A stretch of DNA of 64,000 nt from Ailurus styani (GCA_002007465.1 LNAC01000231.1:2020843-2084842); one strand, 5' to 3'; positions 12,531 through 25,837 are shown, counted from the stretch's first letter. Made by a program: numbers and translations. The notes: generated from the letters alone by a model not told the origin.

Positions 12531-13894
12531 ACATAGAAATATTTTATGCTCTTTTCCCTGAGGTATTTAGTTAGCATTGTATCTTATTTGAGCAAGGATA
12601 GAACCAGGGTTTTCTCATCTACGAGCCGTTGATTTTTGTCTTCTTTTAAATGAGTTTACTTATTCTTCCTCCATAAGGTAGAAAACTTAGCAGAAGCTTT
12701 ATAAGAATGCCTTGTCTCCTTTGAGGTTAAGCTTAAATAACTTCGATATAACAAAAGTTGGAGAAAACAATCTGTCTGAATCAGAGACTTCGGAATGTGA
12801 ATTCATAGAAACTAATGAAGAAAAACCAAACTTGGCCTCATAGGGAAAGAATGTCTTATGCAAATCTGTGTCGTCAGCCAAGTTCATACATGCAGAATGC
12901 AAAACTCTGTTCCACTGTTTGTTGGGGATTTGAAAATAGCTGGAGATAATCTAATTTAAAAGGACTGAAAAATTCCTTTAGCTTTATAGAATTTATTCCA
13001 CATATGTCAAAGATACATTTATTGTACTGCAAAATAAACTAGCACTGCATGTAACCTTAGTTGAAAAGGTAAATATTGCAGTTTACATATTATTCTCTCG
13101 TTTTCATGTTATCAGCATATGTTAATGAATTGGAAAAATAATAGCGGTAATGCTGCAGTCTACTGGTAAATTCTGGAAATTATCAGATTAGCTAAAACAT
13201 AGTTCTGGTTTCATACACTGAGAAACTAGTCAATGAATTTCCATAATTGATAACTAAATTTACATTTATTATAAATGCAAATGCATGATAGAGAACCATT
13301 AATATTTTCTTTTTCCATTAAAAATGTTCCTGGTAAACAAAAGGATTCATAAGATCACAGTTTGCTGATGCCATAGCAACATAATCTTATATTGAGAACA
13401 TTGTCTGTTACAGTGTAAGTAGCTGTGGTCATGTGCTTAGAATAGACTTTCCATTGCTAAAGTACGTGGTGATGTGATAGGATAAGATTTGTCCAGATGT
13501 TTACACAGTGCTTACAAGGAATTATTTTAGTGTGTTCATATGAATTGAAATGTTTCATGCTTAGAGGATTGAGTTACTGTTAGGACTTGGAATATTTAAG
13601 TAGCTTTGAACTTCAGGAGTAGGTTAAATGCCTATTTTGAAGAGAAAAATATGGGTGGACAGAGACTAAAATCTGTGAATTACCTGATTGCCCTAGAGAT
13701 GTTCTCTATTTGTAAAAATAAGAGATCGAATAGTTCTGTTTTAAAGTAGACTAGATAAAAAGTGATTGTTTCTTTGTTTTTATCATATTTGTGAAAAGAA
13801 TACTTTCCAGCAGAGTTTTAATGAGAAACCATAGCAAAATATAGAACATATACACATGATGGGGGCCAATGGTGTGGTGGAGTTAATATGAAGC

Positions 13895-14330
13895 GTAGTC
13901 TATTAGGATTCTCCAGAGAAACAGAACCGAAAGGAGACTTATCATGATTTATTGTGAAAAATTGGTTCACTTGGTTATGGAGGCCAAGAAGTTCGACATC
14001 TGTAAACTGGAGACTCAGGAAGCAAAAGTATAGTTCTAGTCTGAGTCCAAAAGCCTATGAACCAGGAGAATTGATGCCCAGTCCAAGGACAGCAGAAGAC
14101 GTATCTATATCTCTCAGCTCAACAGGCAGAGAGAGCCAGTTCTCCCTTCCTCTTTGTTGTTGTTCTCGTCAGGCCTTCAGGGGATGGGAAGAAGTCCACC
14201 TACATTGGAGAAGACCAGCCTCCTCTGGAAACATCCTCACAGACCCACCCAAAATAATGTTTAAGCATATATTGGGGGACCTGTAGCCCAGTCATAATTG
14301 ACGCAAAATTATCTACCACAGGTAGGAAGA
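13895..14330 (+). mobile_element. Ancient interspersed repeat (old L1-like 3' end)
   Basis: TATTAGGATTCTCCAGAGAA, TTATGGAGGCCAAGAAGTTC, CCTCACAGACCCACCCAAAA and AGCCCAGTCATAATTGACGC are landmarks of another common old mammalian repeat, probably L1M-class. The 110-codon open frame inside it is a chance frame. Confidence 0.55.
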
Positions 14331-16207
14331 GAAGGGTGGCAACACCAGGCCTACAGTTGAAGGAGAACAGAGAAAATTTGTTGGGGCTAAGACCATGAAT
14401 CTATCTTCTAGATAGGTTTGACAGATAAAATTTAGACCTTAGGAAAGTGTGAGTTCAAGGTCAGAAGTGAGTACATGCAGGACGACTAGAGATCTGAGGT
14501 TGTCGAATGCCCTCTAAAGAGGAGTACTGATTTCCACATCCATGTTTGGGTCCCACAAATTCTCGAGAGTGGGGACGACTGATCTCAGATAAAGGCTGTC
14601 CACCTTCCTCTCCAATCTTAATTGGAGCACTAATATACCTGGGCACCCTCTTTGTTCCCCAAGAGAGGTTATTTTCACTTAGCTATGCAGAACACCCAAA
14701 AATATTTGTCCTTACCCTTGTCGGCTGCCAAGAATTCCCTGTAAAGTCTCTGGTTAATTCTAGTAGTTTTCAGAGATGAGTCAAAATGTAGTTTTAGTTT
14801 CACGTACTATGAAAACGTTATCACTTTTTAAAACTTGATACTAAACTTACGTATTTATTGTATTGCACACATACAATAGGGAACTATTTATCTTATCTTT
14901 TTCCTTAAAGAACGTTTCTGGAAGCTAAAAGGATTCCTAAGATCATGATTTGCTGATCCACTTTGAAAGCGAGATGGTTTTCCAAATCCAAGAAATTGAA
15001 GGACAGCAGGCTCCGCCCTTCCTGTCCTCATACCCACCCCATTTTGTTCCACTAGACCAAATGGTTCAAACAACAACCTAGTTATTCAGGGTTCTATCCT
15101 GAAGGAAGACTGTAGAAGTATGTGAAGAAGGAACACACATTAGGGAATTTAGCTGACTTAAATATATCATAGTTCCTTTGCCGCCAGTGAGAAGTATCCT
15201 TCTCTTCTTAGACCTCAAGAAAAGAGGTTTTCTTTAAGGATATCACTTCCTCCTTCCTTCCCCATTCCTTCTTTCTTAGAGCTACCTGAGAGTCTTTAGA
15301 CTCGCACTCCTTAAAGAAACCATCAAATGTCCCCTCAAAAGAATGCGTTACACTTTGGATCCTTTCATGTTACAAACTGGAGCCCTTGGTCATTGGCCAG
15401 CTGTTCCATTTCTTTCCATTTCTTTAGGTCTGTGGGGTAGGTGAGAGGAGGGTAAGGAGTGAAACTGAGGTAGGTTATAATATCATGACTAGAGGAACCT
15501 AATTCCAGTGCAGTTTCCTTTCCAGGGAAGGTTGTGTTGTGGTTGGTTCCCTTTATTAAATCCCCCTGTGGTTTAAGAATACCTTACAAAGATAAGAATA
15601 TTTTTTTCTTTTAATACAGTTGAAACCCAGGATAGAATATGTCTCCGTCAACCTGGGTTTGGCATCACTGTTTAGTGAAACCTACTCATTCCCACAGCCC
15701 ATTAGTAGTTAAACATGTCCACAATCAATCAAACAAACAAACAAACAAAACAAAAAACCAATGGGCTCTGTTCACATCACCTGAGACCTGCCTGTTCACA
15801 GGAGAATTCACACCCTTTGTCGGGCCCATTTATTCCACTATCAGAAAGAGACAAGGCCAGCCTTCATGTGCCAATTTGGATTGAGTTTCTCTGACTTTGG
15901 GTCCACTTCTGATGAAATAGAGGTGGGTGGAGTTTTGCCACTTCATCTCCCACCCCTATAAATGCAGCTTGAAACCACAGAGGCAACATGGATGTGCAGA
16001 TGACTGGGAGAGCCTGGTTTCCTGCAGACACAAGTAGATTGTTTGGAGACATCTCATGGAGCCAATATGATACAGAACAAACACAGTGAACATAATCTAG
16101 AGGAAATGAAAAAATGTTAAGAAAAGGAAATGAAAGAATTAGAAGAAAGGCTCATCTTTATCCTTGCAAAATTGAAGGAATTATTTTGTTGCTAAAAAGG
16201 AGGGGGG

Positions 16208-16362
16208 AGTGGGTTAAATAGATGATGGGAATTAAGGAGTGAATTTGTTGTGATGAGCACCAAGTTTTGTAGGGAAGTGTGGAATCACTCTGTTGTATAC
16301 CTGAAACTAATATTATGCTGTATGTTAACTAACTGGAATTTAAAACTTAAAAAAAAAAAAAG
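16208..16362 (+). mobile_element. L1 3'-end fragment
   Basis: GGGAATTAAGGAGTGAATTTG, TGTTGTATACCTGAAACTAA and TATGTTAACTAACTGGAATT followed by an A-run match the extreme 3' end of carnivore L1. Confidence 0.8.
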
Positions 16363-16485
16363 AGGTAGATCCTGTGATTTCACCTGATTCTTCACTTGTA
16401 ACTTCAGCTCGGTTTTTGTCAAGGTAGTTCGAAATCAGTCTTCAGCTAAGAATTTTGGAGTAATTGTTAATGTGCACACATGACA

Positions 16486-16677
16486 TTTTTTTTTAAAAGA
16501 CATTTATTTATTTGAGAGAGTGTGCTTGGAGGAGGGGCAAAGGGAGAGAATCCCCAGGCAGAATCCCCACTGAGCGCCGAGTCGGACACAAGGCTCCATC
16601 TCATGATGCATAAGATCATGACCTGAGCCAAAAGCAAGAGTTGAATACTCAACCAACTGAGCCACCCAGATACCCCA
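16486..16677 (-). mobile_element. Carnivore SINE, diverged
   Basis: The reverse complement begins GGGGTATCTGGGTGGCTCAG and ends in a diverged AAATAAATG tail plus an A-run. Short flanking repeats (ACACATGAC before, ACACATGAAC after) fit a target-site duplication. Confidence 0.88.
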
Positions 16678-17914
16678 ACACATGAACTTTTTATTAATAG
16701 TTTATTGAATATATTTGCAGATCTTTTTCTCAAATTATACTTGATTTTCCAGATTTCAGTCTTTGCCTTGCCTCTTCTTTTTCCTTGGTTCTGCAGATCC
16801 CACTACTCCATTCACTACAGAGAGGAGAAGTTCAATATTTTTAATGCAGAAAGTTGTGTAGAGGATAGGATTTTATAAATTTTTCATCTCTGTCAGAACA
16901 TGTTCATTGATGCAGTGATGTCAAGTAGTTAAGAAGAGGCAGGATTCCATACCTAATCTACGAAGTATGTGTGTCAACTTTGTAAAAGAGCACAATATTC
17001 TTGGAAAAAGCTCAGCTTTCTATACTCCTCAAAGAGGAAAACCTATTAGGTGGGGTAAGGCGGGGGATGAGAAAAGAAATACACTCTTAAGGCTTGGTGA
17101 AGTCTATGAGAAAGAGCAAATTCACACAGAAGTCAATGGAAAAGGATTGATCATCATCATCCAAGAAAGGTGGGTCTTCTAGGGAATACTGCAGACTGGA
17201 AGCCAGGCTGTGTGATCTGGCAGGACAGATGGGGGACAGCATCTCAGAGATCCTCAGTGATCTCTTCAGAACTTATACAGGTTTGTCTGTCTCTCCATCA
17301 GCTAGAAGTCCTTGACAGTAGGAGGACACATTTGGAGTGAGGCCCTTAGAAACCAGCTGTAAGGAATTCAAAGCAGTAAGTGGGAGAAGTAAATGAACAT
17401 TCAGTGAGTTTGAAGGGAATTGAGAAAGTAAATACACCAAAGGTCAAATAAAAATGAAGCCACTTGTTGAGAGGCTGCTGAGAATTAGATCTTAAGGGAA
17501 GATAAGTAAGGGGCCAAAAGTTGGGGTGGCAAAAAGACAAAACCCCCAATTTAAAAATTGGTTGCAGTAAACTATGAAGCAGGGATAAAGGAAGACAAGA
17601 GACTATTCAGAGTGTGGGAGAGCTGCAGGCTCCACTGATGGGCATTCTTCCGGTGAGAATGAATTTATACCAATGACTTAACTTTTGGAATAGTGGGCAA
17701 AAGATTACGTAGCCTAGTTCCATTTATCCTGTGAAACTATTTCCCAAAGAGCGGCATGCAAACTGTTGGCAGTGAAAACGCTAATGTAAGTGAGGAATTT
17801 AGAGGTCAGATGCTTCCGGACTCCCTAGCCGTACCGGAGAGTGCAGGTGCTGCTGTATGCTCACAAACAAAGATAGGGAAAATACAGGAAACAAACCTTG
17901 AGGAGCTTTCTTTA

Positions 17915-18045
17915 AGATTATCTCATTTAATACTTAGGTATGAAAGAATATTGTTGCCTATTTTTATAGGTAAAGAAACTGAGATTCAAAGATGTTACGT
18001 AACTTCCCCAAGTCCATATAATCAGTGAATGGTGACCTCAGAAAC
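17915..18045 (-). mobile_element. MIR relic
   Basis: CTCATTTAATACTTAGG, TTTATAGGTAAAGAAACTGA and GTTACGTAACTTCCCCAAGT form the reverse complement of MIR. Confidence 0.7.
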
Positions 18046-18719
18046 CCTTGCTCCTCCGAAAACTCCACCCTGCCTTTTTCAGGCCACGATTTAAAGCACA
18101 GAGAAGAAATAGGACCAATAAGTGCATAGGAATATAAGAAGAGGCAAGTAGGTTGAAGGAATGGGAAAGGCTTCACAGAACAGATTGAAAATTCTTGCCA
18201 AAAGGGTCCTATTTAGACAAGGGAAGAGCTTTGGCTATTCAAAAAAAAAATTCATTATCTTCAAGTAGACAAAATGTAGTCAGTTCAAGTGTCTTAGATG
18301 TAAGTGTTTGCTAGACGTTTTGAGTAGTGGAAATTGTGAAATGTAGTCCATGCTCAGATCATTTTAGACTATCAAGAACCATTTAAAAATGTGGCTCCTG
18401 CCTCTTTACTCAAAGCCAAAAAATATTTTAGGATTAAAAACCCAATCTCAAATTCTAAAACATTTATTAATAATTTAGACTTTAAACTAAATTATCCTGG
18501 AAAAGCTGGAACTCAAATAAAATCATTTTTTAATCTGGCTCCTCTGTGCAATATTAAGGCAGTCTTTAATTTAGTAAATAAACACCTGTGAAAATTGCAG
18601 TGCAACCTCTATTAATATGATTTAAACCATGCGTGTGTTCTCCTGAGATATGCCAGATTAATGAATTATCCAGGCCTTGGTGGAAAATGACCTGCTGAAA
18701 ATGAAAGTAGAATTCATAA

Positions 18720-18860
18720 CTAAAAGCAGCTCCAAAAGCAGCTAATCTTAACCCCTCATTTTACAAATAAGGAAAGTATAAATAGGTTAAAAGGTAAGTC
18801 ATACTTATTATCTTAGATCACACCACATCCTTCTAACTTGAGCACTGTTAAAGGTTTTGT
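18720..18860 (-). mobile_element. MIR relic, weak
   Basis: CCTCATTTTACAAATAAGGA, AGGTTAAAAGGTAAGTCAT and TAGATCACACCAC resemble reversed MIR. It is short and diverged. Confidence 0.4.
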
Positions 18861-19505
18861 TTGGTTTCTATTTTTTCTCTAATATTTCAAATTATATTAC
18901 ATGCAAATGTGTATTTTTTTTTCCTGTTTGTGCTTTGAATGGCATGTTTGGATGACTGGCCTAGATCTGGCATTATGAGTTCTGTGCCAACAAAAATGTC
19001 AAGTGCATTTGTTTGCCTTTTAATTACATGCACTGCCTGGATTTTAATATTCCACATTTTTCCCTGAAGGAGAGACTCTTCTGATCCTGTAGTTTTCAGG
19101 GGGGAAAAAATCACTGATCTTATCATGAAGCTTTTTTTTTAACCTAACATCTCCAGATACCTGTATTTATCATTTTATAAACATCTTAATTTAAGGTTCA
19201 AATTTTGTTATTCCATGGACTACTTTGCTATAAACACCATATATGGATATGTGATCCAGCATCATTAGTTTTAACTTACTCCTTTGACTTTTCGGAAAGC
19301 CTCAGCTCAGCCTATTTTAGTCTTAATAGGTCATTACTGCTTGGATGTCCCACATGTACTAATCACTATATGGAAGATATAGTTTCTCATCATTTACAGT
19401 GTCCCATTCCTGTACCTTTGGTATAAATGTGGAACAGGGTTATGGCATTATATTATTTGTCTTTTTTTTTTAATTTCCCCGAGTTCATTTTTACTGATCT
19501 AATGT

Positions 19506-19602
19506 GTTTTTTATTTAATCTTTATACCCCACATGGGGCTTGAACTCACAACCCCAAGATCGAGAGTCGCATCCTCTACCAAGTAAACCAGACGGGAGCC
19601 CC
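19506..19602 (-). mobile_element. Older short carnivore SINE
   Basis: On the minus strand it carries a degenerate tRNA-like head (GGGGCTCCCGTCTGGTTTAC), then GACTCTCGATCTTGGGGTTG and GCCCCATGTGGGG. This is the older, shorter SINE layout. Confidence 0.75.
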
Positions 19603-19839
19603 TTACTACTCTACTGTTATTCTCTGATCTCCTTTATTACTTTCAAAAAGCTTTTTTTTAAATCAACTATATATTGTCATAATCTCTGAACTCACTTTAA
19701 TGCCTAGTACATAGGCACTCAAAGTATTTGCTATTGATATGCTACAGTCTTTGTCATCTCAATAAACAGCCACACCATCCACCTCTATGTTTCCTTCAGA
19801 GAGGTCTTCCCTCACCTTCAAACCTGAAAAGGTCACCGT

Positions 19840-20005
19840 GATGCTCTATCTCATTCCCTACTTTAATTTTTGGCACGGAACTTCTCACTGTCAGGTGCTT
19901 GTTTACTTACGTGTCATCTGCTTCACAACACAAGGATGAAAATTGCATGACAGTAGAGATTGTTCAGTGACGGTTAGTCAGAGCCTAGAAATGGACAGGG
20001 AACAT
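19840..20005 (+). mobile_element. L2-type 3'-end relic
   Basis: CTCACTGTCAGGTGCTTGTT, CACAACACAAGGATGAAAAT and TCAGAGCCTAGAAATGG follow the L2 3'-end order with heavy divergence. Confidence 0.4.
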
Positions 20006-20485
20006 GCCAGGGACAACAAATAATTGATTTATTGCTGAAAGGAAGGAAACTCATGCCTTCTTCATGGATTTGAGATGGGTCATGGAATTTACGTTTTCTT
20101 TTTTTAAAAAGCCGTTATAACTTCCTCTAAGAATACTCTCAGATTGCATCCATCCATCCATCTACCCATCTCTGCATTTTTATAGGAAAGGTTTGATCTA
20201 CTTACCAATTTATTTGTATTTCTATCACTCCAACTTTGTTTCTTTTTGCGAAGTAGTGATTGAGGTTGATGCCTCTCTGGCATCCTTCTCTGAGAGAACA
20301 GTGGTAAAAAATATTCCTAAATAGGTGGCTAACCACTTTGCTCCCAAGTGAAAGTGCCAGATGGGGGTCAGGAAGCATGGGCTATATTTTTTTGTGTCAA
20401 TAACTAAGACCATAACCATGAAAAAGGTGTGTACTTCCTCTGAGTTTTTTATCTAAGAAGGTTTTTATCTAAAAGTTGGACTTTG

Positions 20486-20692
20486 GGAGTGCCTGGGTGG
20501 CTCAGTTGGTTAAGCATCTGCCTTCAGCCCAGGTCATGATCCAGAGTCCTGGCATCGAGCCCAGCATTGGGCTCCCTGCTCAGCAGGGAGGCTGCTTTTC
20601 CCGCTCCCACTCCCCCTGCTTGTGTTCCCTCTCTCACTGTATCTTTCTCTGTCAGACAAATAAATAAAATCTTTAAAAAATAAAAATTTTTA
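20486..20692 (+). mobile_element. Carnivore SINE with clear target-site duplication
   Basis: It has the head GGAGTGCCTGGGTGGCTCAG and an AAATAAATAAAATC tail. Exact 15-bp repeats AAAAGTTGGACTTTG at 20,471-20,485 and 20,693-20,707 flank it. Confidence 0.95.
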
Positions 20693-20779
20693 AAAAGTTG
20701 GACTTTGATGTTGAATGATTCTAAGAAATACTTTACAATGTCAACAAACTAGGTACGATTTCGTCTCCCCATGCAAGAG

Positions 20780-20975
20780 TCCCACTTGTGCCTCTTTAGT
20801 ACTTGCCATATTCTGCTACTAAGTACAGTTATATAAGTACTTGGCTGCACTTCTAGATTATACCTGCTCTGAAGGAGGAGCATTTGTTCATCTTTCTGGT
20901 TTTTAGCCTAGTACAATCTTTTTACCCAGAGGTATTCAACAAATATGTGATAAATGATGAATGGCAATGTTAATA
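20780..20975 (+). mobile_element. L2-type 3'-end relic
   Basis: GTACTTGCCATATTCTGC, CTGAAGGAGGAGCATTTGTT, AGCCTAGTACAATC and GGTATTCAACAAATATG follow the L2 3' terminus. Confidence 0.5.
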
Positions 20976-21084
20976 TCTCCGTATTTTTAGAAATTAGACT
21001 TCTCTCCATTAGCCGTTTATTTGAACTCATATTAATTATGGTTCAGAAATTTAGATTTGGAAAAAAGGATTTTATCTGAATTAG

Positions 21085-21315
21085 ATTATTTTTACCCTAA
21101 CACTTACTGAGGTCTTATTAGGTACCCAGGTCTTATCCTAAGTGTTTTATGTATTTTAACATGTTTAGTCTTTCTGTCAGCCTAGAAAGTATGTATCTTT
21201 ATCACCTCCATTGTACAAATAAGAAAATGAAGGAACACAGTGGTTAAATAGCTTACTTAAGGTCCCTGAACTAGTAAGTGACAGACATGGAACTCCAACC
21301 TGGAGCAGCGGTGTT
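21085..21315 (-). mobile_element. MIR relic, well preserved
   Basis: TTACTGAGGTCTTATTAGGT, CTAAGTGTTTTATGTATTTT, CCATTGTACAAATAAGAAAA and GTGACAGACATGGAACTCCA form most of a reversed MIR. Confidence 0.75.
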
Positions 21316-22981
21316 GTTATAACAAAAATATTTAATGCCACCTGATTAGAGTGTTCCTTATCAGTATCTTTTCAAGATATTGAGTTCCTTAGCAATTTCT
21401 GCTATGTAGAACAGGTTTTTTAAAGCATAATTATAGATTTCATAAATTAATTCATTTAACCTTAGCATTAATGTATTTATTTCAAAAATGTTAAAACTTT
21501 AAACAGCCTTTTATGCTACATGATATATGCTTTTATGTAGGTGGTACTCTTTGACAAATGAACATTTTTGTTATTCATTCATTTAAGCTGTTGTCACTGT
21601 AAATCATTGGACATAGGAGGTGAATGAGATTATATCTGGCCTCAATTAGCTTCTAATCCAGCCTATTTTGCAGATTTATTGAAAAATATTTGCAGTCCAA
21701 TTTTACATGTGGGTTATGGGCAAATAATTAACTGTTGTTTTAGAGATGAGAAGGTAGTTAAGGATTAAGGTCTTGAATAAGCTCTAAAGTAAAAACATAA
21801 AATCCCAGGGTCTGACTTCCATTTTTGGAAGCCTGACAGATGAGGTGCTCTGAGGGTGTCTGCAGGACAATCTTACCTAGATAGGACACATCTTTAGGTA
21901 CGTAACTAAGCTCACAGTACCTGGAGGAGGTCTCTAAGGACTCAGTATTCTGCTTCTTTCCCCACCCCAGAAAGTAGGTGAATGCAGGTAAGAACGGTGA
22001 GCAATAGGCACAAGGAGAGGTTGGTAGTCCCTGAAGGATGCTGAAGCTGTATTGTCCTTGAAACATAGGTGCTTGGGCTGGTAATAAGAGGGTTGCTTAG
22101 CCTGGAACTCTCCTATAGAGCTGATACTCTTGAGGAGAGCAGAGGTGGTCTGACTCCTGTGGTACCTCATGGTTACTGGCAGAAGGTGATGCAGGTTCTT
22201 TTGTAGATGAAAGCATGATCAATTTAGGCCTGCAGGCTTCCCACAGACTCACATAAAGCAATTAACTCACAACCAAAGGTCACCAAGCATTCCTGAAAGT
22301 AATTCACTGTGAGTGTTAGCAGAAACAACAGAGCTACATCCCCAAAGGACTGCAGAAAAGCGGCTTGTCCCATTCAGAATACAAAAGAGGTGTGTACAAA
22401 ATACTCCTAGAGACAAAGTGCAAATCATAAAGTATGCAAAAAGGTATTAGGAGTAACGGAACAAAGAACAATTTGCAAAGAACCAAATGGAACTTTTAGG
22501 AAGCAAAAACACAATTGTTCGAATTTTAAACTCTTTGGATAGACTACAGAGCACTTTTGACAGAGGTGTAAGGAATTTACCAGCTGAACTTTAATCTGAA
22601 GAAGTTGCAGCAAAGTGTAAAGACTAACCAAGATGCTCAAGAAGAGGATGAGGCCTGGGAACATGTCTATCATGTAACATATCATAAAACTGTAGTAATT
22701 AAAACCACATCATATCAGCACAGAATAATTACATTGCCTCTTACAAAATAATAGAAAATCCGGAAACTGAATTCATGCATTTATGTAATTAGAATATAGG
22801 ACAGAAGTGGATTTGTAGATGATTGGATCAATGCAAAAATTGTCCGCAGATAACTGGATACTTATTTGTGAAGGGTTGGGGGGCTAGACCTGAAATGTCT
22901 TCCTAGTGTATATCATATTCAGAAAGCAATTTCAGATGGATGCAGGATTAAGTATGAAATGCATAATTTTAAAACTTTTAT

Positions 22982-23149
22982 TTTTTTTTAAGATTTTATT
23001 TATTTATTTGACAGAGAGAGATCACAAGTAGGCAGAGACGCAGACAGAGGGAGAGGGGGAAGCAGGCTCCCCACCGAGCAGAGAGCCCAATGCGGTGCTT
23101 GATCCCAGGACTCTGAGATCATGACCTGAGCCGAAGGCAGAGGCTTAAC
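22982..23149 (-). mobile_element. Carnivore SINE, 5'-truncated
   Basis: The reverse complement contains GCCTCTGCCTTCGGCTCAGG, TGCCTACTTGTGATCTC and an AAATAAATAAATAAAATC tail. It lacks the usual GGCGCCTGGGTGGCTCAG head, so it is 5'-truncated. Confidence 0.9.
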
Positions 23150-23672
23150 CTATTTTATAGTTCTATTTTATAGAAAATATAAGCAATAAGAAAAAGATGA
23201 AAACTGAATACAAAAATATGAGCCAAAGTTTTGCATTATGCATTTCAGAGAAGAAATAGGTATAAATATTTCCAGTAAGTATCTCAAAAGATAATTTCTT
23301 TTTTTAAAGATAATTTCAATAATCAAATGCATATTAGATGTCATTCTCTACTACTAAATTGGCAAAAATCATGAAGTCTGGTAATACAAAGTATTAAGAT
23401 GTAATTTCAACGGAGTTTATGTGCACTGCTGGTGGGTATATAAGTGGGTCATGATTTAACATTATCTTGTAAAGCTGAATATTTGCAAGCATATAATAGT
23501 TGTAGTCCAAATCTGCTGGATACAATCCAGGGGGCCACAGTTTGCCAAACCCTGAAATAGATGGAGGAGTAGTTGGGGAAGGGCTGATGCTTTCGTATGA
23601 TTAGGGTATGTGATACCCTAAAGGAGTTGAGTAGTCAGTAGATGAGATCGAAAAGGTTGATTAGAGCCTAGT

Positions 23673-23673
<1 letters not shown>

Positions 23674-23704
<31 letters not shown>

Positions 23705-23705
23705 T
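23674..23705. repeat. (CTTT)n microsatellite at the edge of the gap
   Basis: A CTTT run extends into the N tract. It probably grew from the A-rich tail of the adjoining minus-strand L1. Confidence 0.9.
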
Positions 23706-23895
23706 NNNNNNNNNNNNNNNNNNNNNNNNNNNNNNNNNNNNNNNNNNNNNNNNNNNNNNNNNNNNNNNNNNNNNNNNNNNNNNNNNNNNNNNNNNNNNNN
23801 NNNNNNNNNNNNNNNNNNNNNNNNNNNNNNNNNNNNNNNNNNNNNNNNNNNNNNNNNNNNNNNNNNNNNNNNNNNNNNNNNNNNNNNNNNNNNNN
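23706..23895. other. Assembly gap, 190 N
   Basis: The run of 190 N lies between a CTTT repeat and L1 3'-UTR sequence. The true length is unknown from this window. Confidence 0.99.
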
Positions 23896-25439
23896 GTTTC
23901 ATTTTTTCCCTCCCTACCCCCCACGTCCCCCCACCCTGCCCCTCAAATTCCTCATATCAGAGAGATCATATGATAATTGTCTTTCTCTGATTGACTTATT
24001 TCCTTTAGCATAATACCCTCTAGTTACATCGACGTCATTGCAAACAGCAAGATTTCATTTCTTTTGATGGCTGCATAGTATTCCATTGTATATATATACA
24101 CCACATCTTCTTTATCCATTCATCTGTTGATGGACATCTAGGTTCTTTCCATAGTTTGGCTATTGTGGACATTGCTGCTATAAACATTCGGGTGCACGTG
24201 CCCCTGTGAATCACTGCATTTGTATCTTTAGGGTAAATACCCAGTAGTGCAATCACTGGGTCATAGGGTAGCTCTATTTTTAACTTTTTGAGGAAACTCC
24301 ATACTGTTTTCCAGAGCATAGAGCCTAGTTTTTAAAGGTTTTCTATGTTGTACCAAGAACTTCTGCCTTTCCTCTTCCATGGGAAGCAGTTTAAAAAGTC
24401 ATTTAGTCACATTTGCATTTGAGAAAACTCATTCTTGTGGCAATAGAAAGGATAAATCTGAGGAGGCCTATAAGGGGAGCAGAAAGGCTTCATGAAAAAA
24501 CAAGACAGCTGGGTCTTGTGTAAGACACTGAAAAAATGGAATGGAGAATTAAGGACAGACTCCAGACATAACTTAGCAGATAGACTTAGCCATGTTTAAG
24601 AAGTGAGAGAACACACTAAGGCTCTATTTTACCCAGTTGAATAAATTTAACTGAATGGAAAGCTTTATGAAAAATTCATATGTAAAATATTTGACCTTCA
24701 TTAAGTTTCTGTGAAGCGAAAAATATTGAACATGTTTTTTAACCTTAACGCACCTTCCTAAAATGTGATGCTCATTTTATTGCTTTTTAAAAAAGCATTT
24801 CTATCATTTCTTCAGGATATTATGTAAAACTTAAACTGTGGTTTTAAAATAAAAAAAATAGAGAATCATGACTATAAGATGTCATGTGTAAGCAGTGTGA
24901 AATGAATTTTAAATCTTTGTAATGTTAATCTGTAGTTTTATTTTATAGTTGTTTAAAGGCTTCATAGACTTCTGAACTATTATTTTCCACATCAGAAATT
25001 TTCAGGTAATATCCATACCTTAATTAAACAAGAATAAGCCATATTTTAGTTAACTATTAAAACAGAATACATGCTATATAGCTGTTTTCATTTTTCACCT
25101 ATATAAAACTCTGATAGACCCTGTTTTTTATTGCCAATCGTCTGAGACTGGACAGGTTTCATAAGATCATATGACATGATGAAGCAACAGGACTTCAAAG
25201 AATCATGGAGTTAAATAATGCATGCTTCAAGATGCCCGTAAGGCTAAGAAGTCCACTGTGGCAGACTGTTTAATTAATAACATGCACTTGACAAAACTCA
25301 CCATTACATATTTATACAATAGGCTGTTAAGATTTTTAAAAACTGTTTTCTAGTACTGTCAGTTCCCCTATTCATAATTTTTAATGTTTGTGTGATGGTC
25401 CAAATGAGCTGACATCTGGGCCATCTCCACCCAGGGTGG

Positions 25440-25600
25440 CAGACCTCTGTTAGTACTATTAGTACTCCAGTGTTCCACATTTTATAGGAACTTTTCCCAT
25501 CGTTGTGTCACTCAATACTCCTAAAAGCTAGTATGATACAGCTACTGTTATTTTTATTTTATAGATAAAATATTAACTCAGATGCCAACCTACTCATTGT
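25440..25600 (-). mobile_element. MIR relic, weak
   Basis: AGTGTTCCACATTTTATAGG, GTCACTCAATACTCCTAAAA, GATACAGCTACTGTTATTTT and TATAGATAAAATATTAACTC fit reversed MIR. Confidence 0.5.
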
Positions 25601-25837
25601 TGCACAACAAATAAGAGAAGGCGCTGAGAGTTAAAATAGGACCTTACTGATACAAGTTTCTTGTACTTTCCATGACTCTGGAATTTCGCTACACTTTGGT
25701 TTGGTGGTAGATGGTATCAAATGGTAGAAACAGTTAACTTTGTGTATGTATGGTGGCTAGCAGAGGGGTTAGACATTTCTAGAGACAGTTCAGAAGCATA
25801 TGCTGACATCCAAAACAAGATATGCCTATCTGATCAA

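Larger units (their letters stand above)
23674..24319 (-). mobile_element. 5'-truncated L1 insertion containing the assembly gap
   Basis: On the minus strand it encodes the diverged C-terminus of L1 ORF2 (TIAKLWKEPRCPSTDEWIKK, then MWCIYIQWNT) followed by 3' UTR. AGAGCCTAGTT at 23,663-23,673 and 24,320-24,330 flanks the whole block, including the TTTC repeat and the N gap, so the tail expansion and gap belong to this one insertion. Confidence 0.85.

Noticed and set aside
18391..18591. 66-codon lysine-rich open frame
   Set aside because: AT-rich intronic sequence with no homology or signals.
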